Shown in pieces: positions 1-8,138 of a stretch of DNA of 39,146 nucleotides. Every line of letters starts with the position of its first letter. Within the stretch, counting starts at the first letter, position 1. Below the pieces are notes generated by a model. It made no database searches, was not told the origin of the DNA, and was given only the letters and a program-made list of their open reading frames with translations. The position numbers and the translations under genes were made by a program. This stretch comes from JAUVZF01 sp964539385 (lineage in GTDB: Bacteria > Planctomycetota > Phycisphaerae > FEN-1346), in assembly GCA_964539385.1 (NCBI GenBank), contig CAZIJC010000028.1, forward strand, positions 1 to 39,146, read 5' to 3'.

Positions 1-217
1 CGACACCGGCAAGACGGAACTGTACAACCTGGCGGACGACCTCGGCGAGACCAACGACCTGGCCGCCGCAAAGCCCGACAAGGTCGCCGAACTCAGGGAG
101 GCCCTCGCCGCTTGGCGGGCCGACTGCGGCGCCGTCATCCCCGCCGGCTGCAAGGACTACGATCCCACCAGGCCCGTCCGCAAACCGAAGCCCAAGCAGA
201 AGGGACCGTCAAAGTGA
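1..217 (+). CDS. Sulfatase, C-terminal fragment (5' end outside window)
   Basis: The reading frame is open from base 2 to the TGA at 215-217 and gives 72 residues. The fragment begins in the pattern E-L-Y-N-L-A-D-D followed by E-T-N-D-L-A, which is the typical C-terminal strand of type I formylglycine sulfatases, where the family reads LYDLxxDPxExxNL. A helix (VAELREALAAWRAD) and a Lys/Pro-rich tail (KPKPKQK) follow. The catalytic Cys/formylglycine site would lie upstream of the window, so activity cannot be judged. Its stop overlaps by four bases (GTGA) with a short Tat-like reading frame. A second, complete sulfatase lies at 10440-11834. Confidence 0.8.
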   Translation, partial: DTGKTELYNLADDLGETNDLAAAKPDKVAELREALAAWRADCGAVIPAGCKDYDPTRPVRKPKPKQKGPSK

Positions 218-366
218 CCCGCGGACCCGTCCCCCGCGACGGGCTGACTCGACGCCGCTTCCTCACGGGCGCGGCCCAGATTGCTGCGTACCGACCCCTC
301 CCGTATTTGAGGTCATACGGGCGGAAGGGGGGCTTTGCCGTTGCATGGTCACGTGCCGCGCGGTAG
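214..366 (+). pseudogene. Truncated start of a Tat-exported protein (fragment)
   Basis: A GTG at 214 overlaps the sulfatase stop (GTGA). It opens a frame that reads, after ten residues, L-T-R-R-R-F-L-T-G-A-A-Q-I-A-A, a good match to a twin-arginine signal (RRxFL followed by a small hydrophobic stretch). The frame loses any resemblance to a protein after about 25 residues and stops at 364-366. What follows is a hairpin-like segment (CCCGTAT at 308-314, ATACGGG at 325-331). I read this as the surviving 5' end of a deleted gene, possibly another Tat-dependent sulfatase or oxidoreductase. A chance match is possible. Confidence 0.4.
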
Positions 367-369
367 CAT
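341..369 (+). promoter_or_regulatory. Candidate sigma-70 promoter for comM
   Basis: TTGCAT at 341-346 and TAGCAT at 364-369 are separated by 17 bases. This would place transcription start near 376, about 40 bases before the chosen ATG at 418. It keeps four of six consensus bases in each hexamer. The call comes from sequence pattern only. Confidence 0.35.
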
Positions 370-417
370 CTCCCGCTGCTTTCCGTGTATCTATTTTCAG
401 CCTTCATAGGGGGACGC

Positions 418-1947
418 ATGCTCGGCAAGATCCTTTCCGCGGGCGTTTTCGGCATCGATGGGTATCGGGTGGAAGTCGAGTTCGACGTCCGCAGCGGCCT
501 GCCGGCGGTGGTGGTCGTCGGGCTGCCCGATGCGGCCGTCAAGGAATCGAAGGACCGCGTCGCGACGGCCCTGAAGAACTCCGGCTACACGTGGCCCGAC
601 GGCCGCATCACGATCAACCTGGCCCCCGCCGACACGAAGAAGGAGGGCCCGGCGTTCGACCTGCCACTGGCCCTCGGGGCGCTGGCCGCCACCGGGCAGA
701 TGCTTTCGGACCGCCTCAAGGACTACGCCGCCGTCGGCGAACTCGCCCTCGACGGGGCGGTCCGGTCCGTCAAGGGGGCACTGTCGATGGCCATGACGGT
801 CCGGGCCGAGAAACTGCGTGGCCTCATCGTGCCCGCCGCCAACGCCCGCGAGGCCGCCGTCGTCTCGGGGCTGGAGGTCGTGCCCGTGCGGGCGCTCGCC
901 CAGGCCGTCGGGTTCCTGACGGGCGAACTTCCGATCGAACCGTGCGCGGTGGACCTGGAAACCGTTTTCGAGGACGCTCGCCGCGACGACGTGGACTTCT
1001 CGGACGTTCGCGGCCAGGAACACGCCAAGCGGGCGCTTACGGTGGCGGCGGCCGGGGGGCACAACGTCGTGATGATCGGGCCGCCGGGGTCGGGCAAGAC
1101 GATGCTGGCGCGGCGGCTGCCCACGATCCTTCCGATGCTGGGCATCGAAGAGTCGCTCGAGACGACCCGCATCTATTCGAGCCTGGGTCTGTTGCCGCCG
1201 GGTGAATCGGTCATCGCCACGCGCCCCTTCCGCTCGCCCCATCACACGACGAGCGAGGCGGGCCTTGTGGGTGGCGGCACGGTGCCCGGGCCGGGCGAGG
1301 TCAGCCTGGCCCATCACGGGGTGCTGTTTCTCGACGAACTGCCGGAGTTCAACCGGCACACGCTGGAGGTGCTGCGCCAGCCGCTCGAGGACGGCGTCGT
1401 CACGATCAGCCGCGCCGCCGCCAGCCTGACCTTCCCCGCCCAGATCATGCTCGTGGCCGCCCTGAACCCGTGCCCGTGTGGATATTTCACGGATCCCAAG
1501 CGCGAGTGCCACTGCACGCCGCGGCAGATCCAGGCGTACCTGGGGAAGATCTCCGGGCCGCTCCTCGACCGGATCGACATCCACCTCGACGTGCCTGCCG
1601 TAGCGTATCGCGAACTCAGGGGCCGGACTGAAGGGACGTCGAGCGCCCTGATGCGCGAGCAGGTCCTGGCGGCCCGCGAGCGTCAGGCCGCGCGCTTCAA
1701 GAGCCGCCGCATGACCAACGCGCACATGAGCCACCGGCAGGTCAAGAAGCACTGTGCCCTCGATGACGCCGGTGAGAGCCTGCTGAAGCAGGCGATGCAC
1801 GAGATGGGCCTCTCGGCCCGCGCCCACGACAAGATTCTGCGCTCCTCCCGCACCATCGCCGACCTCGAAGGCTCCGAGAACGTGACGGCCACCCACCTGG
1901 CCGAAGCCGTGCAGTATCGAAGGCTGGATCGCAACCTGTTTGCGTGA
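418..1947 (+). CDS. comM: ComM/YifB family Mg-chelatase-like AAA+ ATPase
   Basis: The product is 509 residues, the usual length for ComM. In Vibrio and Haemophilus, ComM is a hexameric helicase that promotes branch migration during natural transformation; in most other bacteria its role is untested. The N-terminal ChlI-like domain carries GLPDAAVKESKDRV. Walker A (GPPGSGKT) lies near residue 221 and Walker B (VLFLDELPEF) near 302. A cysteine-rich NPCPCGYFTDPKRECHC insert near 351 is typical of the family, and the C-terminal Mg-chelatase domain ends in YRRLD. I start at 418 rather than the in-frame ATG at 385 because the family begins MLGKILSAGVFGIDG and AGGGGG precedes it by four to five bases. 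It stands alone, followed by a REP-like palindrome. Confidence 0.93.
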   Translation: MLGKILSAGVFGIDGYRVEVEFDVRSGLPAVVVVGLPDAAVKESKDRVATALKNSGYTWPDGRITINLAPADTKKEGPAFDLPLALGALAATGQMLSDRLKDYAAVGELALDGAVRSVKGALSMAMTVRAEKLRGLIVPAANAREAAVVSGLEVVPVRALAQAVGFLTGELPIEPCAVDLETVFEDARRDDVDFSDVRGQEHAKRALTVAAAGGHNVVMIGPPGSGKTMLARRLPTILPMLGIEESLETTRIYSSLGLLPPGESVIATRPFRSPHHTTSEAGLVGGGTVPGPGEVSLAHHGVLFLDELPEFNRHTLEVLRQPLEDGVVTISRAAASLTFPAQIMLVAALNPCPCGYFTDPKRECHCTPRQIQAYLGKISGPLLDRIDIHLDVPAVAYRELRGRTEGTSSALMREQVLAARERQAARFKSRRMTNAHMSHRQVKKHCALDDAGESLLKQAMHEMGLSARAHDKILRSSRTIADLEGSENVTATHLAEAVQYRRLDRNLFA

Positions 1948-1964
1948 GGTGTTTCACCGTCTGC

Positions 1965-1990
1965 GCCGCTTACTCACGTGCGCGGCTAGT
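1965..1990 (-). repeat. REP-like palindromic element, copy 1
   Basis: GCCGC at the left pairs with GCGGC at the right around a short variable centre, and ACTAGCCGCG is at the 5' end when read on the minus strand. It matches the copies at 3399-3424, 3507-3534 and 4035-4062. It fills the 53-base gap between the convergent ends of comM and the phospholipase-like gene. That is a classic REP location, where it may stabilise or terminate both transcripts. Confidence 0.6.
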
Positions 1991-2000
1991 CTTGTCAGGT

Positions 2001-3167
2001 TTAGGCTATCACGGCGTCGGTCTGGGCCTCCAGAATGCTCTTCTCCGAAACGAGTGCGAGATTCTGGAGGTTTGCAAGCGCGGTCCGTTTCAGGAACGTG
2101 TCCATCTTGCTGCGGCTTTCAAGGGCATGGGTTGCCTTGCGCAGAATGTGTCTCTCAAGTGGTGCTGTGAGGTCAGCGCCGCTTACGATGCTCAGAAACC
2201 GCTCGCGGTGCTTCTTGGTGAAGTCCTCCGCTTCGCGGAGGCGCGCGTAAACCTCGTAGAGGGCGACGAGGTACACGACGGCGAGTTCGACGGCCACCCG
2301 GTAGAATCGCAGGTACTCGATGTTCTTGACGTACTCGATGAATGAGTTGGAGTCCTCGCCGTCGGTCTCGTACGCCTCGGCGGCATCGCGGTATGGCCCA
2401 ACGCGCTTGCAGGATCGCAGGACGAGCAGGAGATTGTCGACAGCGTCCTCAATGTTGTCCTCAGGCGGTGCGTTGCCATAGGTCTGGATGAAGCCCCTTT
2501 GTAAGAAGTAGCGGAACCAGTCGGGGGTGTTTCGTGCTGTCAGCCCACCAATTAGGTCGGCCCAACCGCGGAAGTCCTGCTCGAAGAAGTCGTAGGCGGG
2601 ACCGCTCTTGTTCTCGATGCGGTAGACCTCTTGGTACAGGTAGTAGTCCTGGAACACCTCGCAGGTGCGGTGTTTCTTGCGGTTCGCGCCGTCGCGGTAG
2701 TACGGGCCTGCCACCCTGTTCACGAGTGGGTGGATAATCTGGTCGGCTGCAATGTGCGTAAGATGGCCCGCGATATAGGCGAGCTTGCAGATATCCGTGT
2801 CGTCGATCACGACGCTTTCCCGGCGGTCCACGTCGCTGAACAGAACCTCGGTAAGTCTCAAGGGGAACCGGTTGGGCGTCAGTGCGTGAAGATGGTACGA
2901 CCAGGGTGTTGTCGGCCGGGCCTTGACAAAGCCGTCCACGAGCATGTCCCTGGCCGCGCGGCCCAGGCTCGTGTAGTAGTACAGGTCCGGGCCCATGCTT
3001 CCAAGGTTCACGTACGACTTGGGGCTCCCGGCTTCCGGTGCCGTGGCTCCTGGGGGCCGGTTCCGGTCGAGGCGTTCGGCGAACTCGGCGTACTCCGGTA
3101 CACCTCTCCTCTTCAGTTGCTGGAGAGCTTTGTGGGCGATCAGCATGTGGGCGATATTGGCTGGCAT
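2001..3167 (-). CDS. Zinc-dependent phospholipase C-like protein
   Basis: The product is 388 residues. The opening MPANIAHMLIAHKALQQL, the GSMGPDLYYY segment, the YHLHALTPNRFP stretch and the helix AYIAGHLTHIAADQIIHP resemble the bacterial zinc-dependent phospholipase C superfamily (PF00882), in which His and Asp residues of these segments bind zinc. The C-terminal half (after about residue 180) is helical and unrecognised. No signal peptide is seen. I start at 3167 because AAAGG lies just upstream and a sigma-70-like promoter at 3211-3239 overlaps the alternative upstream ATG (3239), which therefore cannot be the start. It faces comM convergently. The true substrate is unknown; the family also contains uncharacterised hydrolase-like proteins. 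Confidence 0.65.
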   Translation of the reverse strand: MPANIAHMLIAHKALQQLKRRGVPEYAEFAERLDRNRPPGATAPEAGSPKSYVNLGSMGPDLYYYTSLGRAARDMLVDGFVKARPTTPWSYHLHALTPNRFPLRLTEVLFSDVDRRESVVIDDTDICKLAYIAGHLTHIAADQIIHPLVNRVAGPYYRDGANRKKHRTCEVFQDYYLYQEVYRIENKSGPAYDFFEQDFRGWADLIGGLTARNTPDWFRYFLQRGFIQTYGNAPPEDNIEDAVDNLLLVLRSCKRVGPYRDAAEAYETDGEDSNSFIEYVKNIEYLRFYRVAVELAVVYLVALYEVYARLREAEDFTKKHRERFLSIVSGADLTAPLERHILRKATHALESRSKMDTFLKRTALANLQNLALVSEKSILEAQTDAVIA

Positions 3168-3210
3168 GGTGCCGCCTTTCGTGTCAGAGGGATTCCTCTC
3201 CTTGAGAACC

Positions 3211-3239
3211 AACATACCTCCGTTGGCATCTATAGTCAA
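3211..3239 (-). promoter_or_regulatory. Sigma-70-type promoter of the phospholipase-like gene
   Basis: On the minus strand, TTGACT (3239-3234) and TATGTT (3216-3211) are 17 bases apart. The predicted start of transcription near 3204 leaves a leader of about 37 bases before the ATG at 3167. It helps to decide the gene start. Confidence 0.55.
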
Positions 3240-3398
3240 TGTGCATGTTCAGGGGCCCGCAGTGGCTCTGCGGGCGTAGGAAAGCGTTCGACGCACAGCG
3301 GCGCTGGACGCGGCACGGTAGTACGCCGTATACTACGACTCGGGCGCCGCTCGCACGTGCTGTGTAGTATGTGATGAATCAGTGACTCAGCCGGCAGC

Positions 3399-3424
3399 GC
3401 CGCTTACTTGCGTGCGCGGCTAGT
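3399..3424 (-). repeat. REP-like palindromic element, copy 2
   Basis: This copy is nearly identical to copy 1 at 1965-1990 (two differences within the 26 bases) and is in the same orientation. Stem ends are GCCGC/GCGGC. It lies upstream of the transposase, inverted relative to the flanking copies at 3507 and 4035. Confidence 0.6.
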
Positions 3425-3456
3425 TTTGTCACGGTGCTGGTCGGGCGCGCGTGTAA

Positions 3457-3534
3457 TTAGCGCGAGCGTAGCGTAGTTGTGCCTAGCCTCGCGCGTAGTA
3501 TAGTTGTGACTAGCCGCGAGCGTAAGCGAGCGGA
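3457..3534 (+). repeat. REP-like element, copy 3, with two degenerate tandem units
   Basis: Three units start at 3458, 3484 and 3511 with a spacing of 26-27 bases, each opening with TAGC followed by a GCG-rich core. The first two end in TAGTTGTG. The third is the intact element with the core GCGAGCGTAAGCGAGCGG. Bases 3507-3534 are identical over 28 bases to 4035-4062 on the other side of the transposase. The GGAAGG at its right edge is placed to serve as ribosome binding site of that gene. Confidence 0.65.
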
Positions 3535-3544
3535 AGGGCAACCC

Positions 3545-4003
3545 ATGGCGCACGTCCTGGCGTACTTCCTGACCTGGACGACCTACGGGACGTGGCTTCC
3601 CGGCGATGCCAGGCGGTGGGTCGATAAGAAGGGCTCGGCCGAGACGCCGTACCGGCAGGGGGATCCCGAGCGGGTTGCCGTGGCCCGGCGTCGCATGAAG
3701 CAAGCAGCCGTTTGTCTCGATGCCGCTTCGCGCCAACTCGTCGACGCCGCGATTCGCGAGACGTGCCGGGTCAAACACTGGCCCCTTCACGCCCTTAACG
3801 TGCGGTCGAACCACGTGCATCTTGTCGTGACGGCCTCGGGGCAAAGCCCCGAACGCGTCATGACGTGCTTCAAGGCCTGGGCGAGTCGCAGGCTCAATCC
3901 TGACGCCGGCAGGCGCCGATGGTGGACGAGGCACGGCAGTACACGCTACATTACCAACCCGGCTTCGCTGGCGCGTGCCGTCGAGTACGTGACGAACCAG
4001 TGA
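3545..4003 (+). CDS. REP-associated tyrosine transposase (RAYT, IS200-like HUH nuclease)
   Basis: The product is 152 residues. It is a Y1-type HUH single-strand endonuclease of the IS200/IS605-related REP-associated family, thought to mobilise REP palindromes. N-H-V-H-L-V-V carries the HUH pair His90/His92, and AVEYVTNQ at the C-terminus supplies the likely nucleophile Tyr148. The opening (YFLTWTTYGTWLPGD) is typical of this transposase group. The frame is open from 3479, but its first residues (TSRERKRAEG) only translate the REP element, so I start at 3545. The gene sits between two identical 28-base REP copies in the same orientation. It appears intact. Whether it is active cannot be told. 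Confidence 0.85.
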   Translation: MAHVLAYFLTWTTYGTWLPGDARRWVDKKGSAETPYRQGDPERVAVARRRMKQAAVCLDAASRQLVDAAIRETCRVKHWPLHALNVRSNHVHLVVTASGQSPERVMTCFKAWASRRLNPDAGRRRWWTRHGSTRYITNPASLARAVEYVTNQ

Positions 4004-4034
4004 ACGCCGTTCGCGCACAATGATGCCGAAGCCC

Positions 4035-4062
4035 TGACTAGCCGCGAGCGTAAGCGAGCGGA
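4035..4062 (+). repeat. REP-like palindromic element, copy 4
   Basis: It is identical over 28 bases to 3507-3534 and lies 31 bases after the transposase stop. The two copies in direct orientation flank the gene, as in described RAYT-REP arrangements. It ends 22 bases before the next gene's start codon, so it falls in that gene's leader. Confidence 0.65.
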
Positions 4063-4084
4063 CCGGTATCCCAAGCAGGAGACC

Positions 4085-5224
4085 ATGATGACGGAAGTGC
4101 TTCGAGTCGGCTTCATCGGCTTCGGATTCATCGGCAAGGTGCAGGCGTATGCCTACCGGAACCTGCCGCTGTTCTACGATCCGGCGCCGCTGGCGGCGCG
4201 GATTACGCACGTCTGCACCAGTTGCCGCGAGACCGCCGAAGCGGGGGCGGCCCTCGTCGGCGCCGATGCCGGCGTCACCGATTACCGCCGCGTTACCGAG
4301 AACCCCGACATCGACATCGTCCACGTCTGCACCCCCAACCACCTGCACAAAGACGCGCTGCTGTCAGCCATGGCGCACGGCAAACACATCTACTGCGATA
4401 AGCCGCTCGTCGCAAACGAGGCCGAAGCCGACGAAATCCAGGCCGCCCTCGCCGCCTACAAGGGCACCGCCCAGATGGGGTTTCAGAACCGGTTCTTCCC
4501 CGCGACGCTGCGCGCCGGGCAACTCGTCCAGGAGGGGTTCCTGGGCGACGTGCTGGAGTTTCGGGCCGCGTTCCTGCACGGCGGAAGCGCCGACCCCCGC
4601 GCGCCGCTCACGTGGAAACTCTCGGCGGCCGCCGGCGGCGGCGTCATCGCCGACCTCGCCTCCCACGTCCTCGACTTGGTCCACCACCTGCTCGGCGACT
4701 ACGAGAGCCTAGCGGCAGCGACGCGCATCGCGTACCCGAAGCGGCCGTCTCCCGACGACCCGTCGCGCATGCTCCACGTGGATGCCGAAGACTGCGTGAT
4801 GGTCCTGGCCCGGATGCGGTCCGGGGCGCTGGGCGCTATCGAGGGCACCAAACTCGCCACCGGCACGGAGGACGAACTGAGGTTCGAGATCCACGGATCG
4901 CGAGGGGCCCTGCGCTACAACCACATGGACCCGCACCATCTGGAGGCCTACGACGCGACCGCCGCGCCCGAGCCGATCGGTGGCCGGCGCGGATGGACAC
5001 GCATCGACACGGGCCAGCGGTACCCTGAGCCGGCCACCGGGTTTCCGTCGGCGAAGGTCAGCATCGGCTGGCTGCGCGGGCACATCGCAAGCATCGCCCA
5101 TTTCCTGGAGACGGTGCGCGACGGGCGGCTCGGCGACCCGGGCCTGGCGCAGGGCATCTACGTCCAGCGGCTGATGGAGCGTGTCCGCCAATCGGCCGAG
5201 GCGGGCCGGTGGGTAACCGTGTGA
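4085..5224 (+). CDS. Gfo/Idh/MocA family oxidoreductase (cytoplasmic)
   Basis: The product is 379 residues. It is an NAD(P)-dependent sugar or inositol dehydrogenase-like protein with an N-terminal Rossmann fold (GFIGFGFIGK, residues about 9-18) and a C-terminal substrate-binding alpha/beta domain. V-C-T-P-N-H-L-H and C-D-K-P-L-V are the family's cofactor-loop motifs; the common EKP is DKP here. SHVLDLVHHL is the usual histidine-containing helix. No Tat or Sec signal is seen, unlike its two downstream neighbours. AGGAG lies four bases before the ATG, with an alternative in-frame ATG at 4088. It heads a tandem of three related genes (4085-8061); the gap to the next is 111 bases. The substrate is unknown. 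Confidence 0.88.
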   Translation: MMTEVLRVGFIGFGFIGKVQAYAYRNLPLFYDPAPLAARITHVCTSCRETAEAGAALVGADAGVTDYRRVTENPDIDIVHVCTPNHLHKDALLSAMAHGKHIYCDKPLVANEAEADEIQAALAAYKGTAQMGFQNRFFPATLRAGQLVQEGFLGDVLEFRAAFLHGGSADPRAPLTWKLSAAAGGGVIADLASHVLDLVHHLLGDYESLAAATRIAYPKRPSPDDPSRMLHVDAEDCVMVLARMRSGALGAIEGTKLATGTEDELRFEIHGSRGALRYNHMDPHHLEAYDATAAPEPIGGRRGWTRIDTGQRYPEPATGFPSAKVSIGWLRGHIASIAHFLETVRDGRLGDPGLAQGIYVQRLMERVRQSAEAGRWVTV

Positions 5225-5335
5225 CCTGCGGTTGAGTGCTGCAAAACCAATGTGACATGCCGGGTGCGACAGAGGACGAGTCTCGCGGGGGCACACCTGC
5301 CCGACGAACGTCGCACGGCGAAGAACGGACGGGCG

Positions 5336-6694
5336 ATGTCGAAGACGGCGAACCGGAGTCGGCGGCGGTTTCTGGCGGCGCTCGGCGGCGCTGCGGCCGT
5401 GGCCGTGGGCGGACCGTCCGTCGTGCCCGCGTCTGCTCTGGGCAAAGGCGGCGCCGTCGCGCCGAGCAATCGCATCGTGGTCGGCTGCATCGGCGTGGGC
5501 AACCAGGGCCACGCCGTCATGCGGAACTTTCTCGCCCAGGACGACGCCCGCGTCGTGGCGGTCTGCGACGTGAAGACGCGGTGCCTGGACATCGCGAAGA
5601 ACCGCATCGACCGCCGGTACGGTGACGGCGGTTGCGCCACGTACAGTGACTTCCGCCGCCTGCTCGCCCGCGACGACATCGACGCCGTGCTTATCGCCAC
5701 GCCGGACCACTGGCACGTGCTGATGGCGCTCGCCGCAGCGCGGGCCGGCAAGGACATCTACCTGGAGAAACCGTTGGGCCTCAGCCAGGCCGAGGACCGG
5801 AGCCTGCACGCCGCCGTCCATCGCTACGGGACGGTGTTTCAGTTCGGCACGCAGCAGCGGTCCGGGAGCCGTTTTCGCCGTGCCTGCGAACTCGCGCGGA
5901 ATGGCCGAATCGGCCGGCTTCAGACCATCAATGTCTGGTGCCCCGGCAGCCGCCCGGGCGGCTCGACCGAGATCGTCCCCGTGCCGGGCTATCTGGACTA
6001 TGATAGGTGGCTTGGCCCCGCGCCGTTCGTGCCGCACACCCGGCACCGCTGCGCCAACAGCATCGTCACCGGCGAGCCGTACAAGATCTGGCCCTTTATC
6101 GCCGACTACTGCTGGGGCTGGATCGCCGGCTGGGGCATCCACGCGCTGGACATTGCGCTCTGGGGCGCCGGTCCGGAACTCGGCCCGCCTTTGGAGATCC
6201 AGGGCGCCGGCACCATTCCCGACCACGGGGCGTGCGACACGGCCACCGACTGGCGGGTCACCGTCACGTACGGCGGCGGCGTCACGCTGGACTTCACCGG
6301 AAACCCGGCGCCGGCTGAGTGGCGCAGGCGCTACGGCAGGATCCGCGACCACGGCACCGTCTTCGAGGGCACCGAGGGATGGGTCCACGTGGACCGGTCC
6401 GCCTTGAACGCGCATCCGAAAAGGTTGCTGGACGCAGTCGTCGGCCCGGAAGAGGTTCGCCTGTACCAGAGCCCGGGCCACGTCCGGAACTTCCTGGATT
6501 GCGTGAAGAGCCGGGCCGGGACCATCTGCCCGATCGATGCGGCCCTGGAGGTGGACACGCTGTGCCAACTGTGCGCCATCGCCGTGCAACGTGAGCGGCG
6601 GCTTCGGTGGGACGTGTCGGCCGGCCGGTTCATCGACGACGAGGCGGCCAATCGGATGCTCGTGCGCCCGATGCGCAGCCCCTGGCACCTGTAG
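5336..6694 (+). CDS. Tat-exported Gfo/Idh/MocA family oxidoreductase
   Basis: The product is 452 residues. The N-terminus carries a twin-arginine signal (SRRRFLAALGG) and a small hydrophobic run ending near PASALG, so the protein should be exported folded, perhaps with bound NAD(P). The Rossmann motif is GCIGVGNQGH, the EKP motif lies at residues 144-146, and WGIHALDIALWG matches the substrate-side histidine helix. The end (MRSPWHL) matches the conserved Pro-x-Arg-x-x-Trp-x-Leu tail of these exported paralogues. I start at 5336 because the Tat motif must be close to the N-terminus; the frame is open from 5252. The next gene begins 29 bases after its stop, so the two are likely cotranscribed. 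Confidence 0.88.
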   Translation: MSKTANRSRRRFLAALGGAAAVAVGGPSVVPASALGKGGAVAPSNRIVVGCIGVGNQGHAVMRNFLAQDDARVVAVCDVKTRCLDIAKNRIDRRYGDGGCATYSDFRRLLARDDIDAVLIATPDHWHVLMALAAARAGKDIYLEKPLGLSQAEDRSLHAAVHRYGTVFQFGTQQRSGSRFRRACELARNGRIGRLQTINVWCPGSRPGGSTEIVPVPGYLDYDRWLGPAPFVPHTRHRCANSIVTGEPYKIWPFIADYCWGWIAGWGIHALDIALWGAGPELGPPLEIQGAGTIPDHGACDTATDWRVTVTYGGGVTLDFTGNPAPAEWRRRYGRIRDHGTVFEGTEGWVHVDRSALNAHPKRLLDAVVGPEEVRLYQSPGHVRNFLDCVKSRAGTICPIDAALEVDTLCQLCAIAVQRERRLRWDVSAGRFIDDEAANRMLVRPMRSPWHL

Positions 6695-6723
6695 CGGGCG
6701 AGGAACCCAGGAGGAGATCACCC

Positions 6724-8061
6724 ATGTCGCACCCCATCAGCCGTCGTCGGTTTCTGAAGGTCTCGGCCGCTGCCGGAGCGTCGCTTGCCTTCACCGGACC
6801 CCTGGTGTCGGCGCGGGCGGCCTCGTCGCCCAACGAGAAACTGGACATTGCGGTCGTCGGTGTGTCTGGCCGCGGCGGGGCCAACCTGCGCGGTGTGCGC
6901 GGCGAGAACATCGTGGCCCTGTGCGACATCGACGCCAAGCGCCTGGCCGGTGCGGCCAAGCAGTTCCCCAAGGCCAAGGCGTACGCCGACTTCCGCAAGA
7001 TGCTCGGCGAGATGGACCGCCGCATCGACGCCGTCGTCGTCTCGACGCCCGACCACACCCACGCGCCCGCTGCCGCCAGGGCCCTCGCGACGGGCAAGCA
7101 CTGTTACTGTGAGAAGCCGCTCACCCACTCGGTGCACGAGGCCCGCACGGTGGCCGACCTCGCACGCAAGAACCGGCGTGCCACACAGATCGGGACCCAG
7201 ATTCATGCGGGCGACAACTACCGTCGCGTCGTCGAACTCGTCCAGAGCGGCGCCGTCGGCCCCGTCCGCGAGGTCCACGTCTGGTCGGGCGCCAGTTACG
7301 GAGGCCAGGACCGGCCCAAAGACACGCCGTCCGTGCCGGAGCACATCAACTGGGACCTGTGGCTGGGGCCGGCGCCCGAGCGGCCGTATCATCCGTGCTA
7401 CCTGCCCGGACGGTGGCGCGGGTGGTGGGACTTCGGGACCGGGGCGCTCGGCGATTTCGGGTGTCATTACATGGACCTGCCATTCTGGGCGCTGCGGCTG
7501 CGGTATCCCACGAGTGTCGAGGCCGAAGGTCCCCCCGTCCATCCCGAGACCACGCCGCGCTGGCTGACCGTTCGCTATGAATTTCCAGCGCGCCGCAGCC
7601 TGCCGCCCGTCAAGTTGACCTGGTACGACGGCGGCAAGCGGCCGCTGGCGCTGCTGAAGCAGGACGGGCTCGTGAAGGCGGAGACGCTCAAGACGCCGCT
7701 GAACCCGGCGAAATGGGGCAGCGGCGTCCTGTTCATCGGCGCCAAAGGCATGCTCCTGGCCGACTACGGACGCCGCCTGCTCCTGCCCGAAGCCCGGTTC
7801 GCCGGTTTCACGCCGCCCGCGCCGACCATTCCCAACTCCGTCGGCCACCATGAAGAGTGGCTCGTCGCGTGCAAGACCGGCGGGGCCACGACCTGCCACT
7901 TCGGCTACTCCGGTCCTCTTACCGAGACGGCCCTCCTGGGGACGGTCGCCTTCCGAACGGGCGAGAAACTGGCGTGGGATGCCGAGGCACTCAAGGCGAC
8001 CAACTGTCCGAAGGCGGATCGATACGTGAGGCGGCCGTACCGAGCGGGCTGGACGCTCTGA
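6724..8061 (+). CDS. Tat-exported Gfo/Idh/MocA family oxidoreductase
   Basis: The product is 445 residues. A Tat signal (ISRRRFLKVSAAAGAS) at residues 5-20 ends near SARAAS. The Rossmann glycines are in VVGVSGRGG, the motif CEKPLTHS follows, and GDFGCHYMDLPFWAL holds the conserved His and Asp. The C-terminus reads YRAGWTL. AGGAGG lies nine bases upstream of the ATG. It is more like the gene at 12897 than the gene at 5336: both share IGTQIHAGDNY or VGTQIHAGDNY and the NWDLW/DWDMW-xGPAP segment. Some exported members act on glycosidic sugars by NAD-dependent oxidation, but no substrate can be read here. Confidence 0.88.
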   Translation: MSHPISRRRFLKVSAAAGASLAFTGPLVSARAASSPNEKLDIAVVGVSGRGGANLRGVRGENIVALCDIDAKRLAGAAKQFPKAKAYADFRKMLGEMDRRIDAVVVSTPDHTHAPAAARALATGKHCYCEKPLTHSVHEARTVADLARKNRRATQIGTQIHAGDNYRRVVELVQSGAVGPVREVHVWSGASYGGQDRPKDTPSVPEHINWDLWLGPAPERPYHPCYLPGRWRGWWDFGTGALGDFGCHYMDLPFWALRLRYPTSVEAEGPPVHPETTPRWLTVRYEFPARRSLPPVKLTWYDGGKRPLALLKQDGLVKAETLKTPLNPAKWGSGVLFIGAKGMLLADYGRRLLLPEARFAGFTPPAPTIPNSVGHHEEWLVACKTGGATTCHFGYSGPLTETALLGTVAFRTGEKLAWDAEALKATNCPKADRYVRRPYRAGWTL

Positions 8062-8138
8062 AGCAGTTTACGCTCGACGGTAGCAGCGCTTAGCGCGGTG
8101 GGTCTCCCGACCCGGCGCGCACCGACTCCAACGGCGCA

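Larger units (their letters stand above)
3168..3544. other. Intergenic region rich in REP-derived sequence
   Basis: This 377-base stretch holds the promoter of the minus-strand phospholipase-like gene at its left end. Next comes a short imperfect palindrome (GTAGTA...TATACTAC, about 3319-3337), then one minus-oriented REP copy (3399-3424), two degenerate units starting at 3458 and 3484, and a full plus-oriented REP copy (3507-3534) just before the transposase. No gene is seen. Confidence 0.6.

Noticed and set aside
3479..3544. Upstream ATG giving the transposase 22 extra residues
   Set aside because: The extra residues translate the REP element, and the transposase core begins just after 3545 with a ribosome binding site in front.
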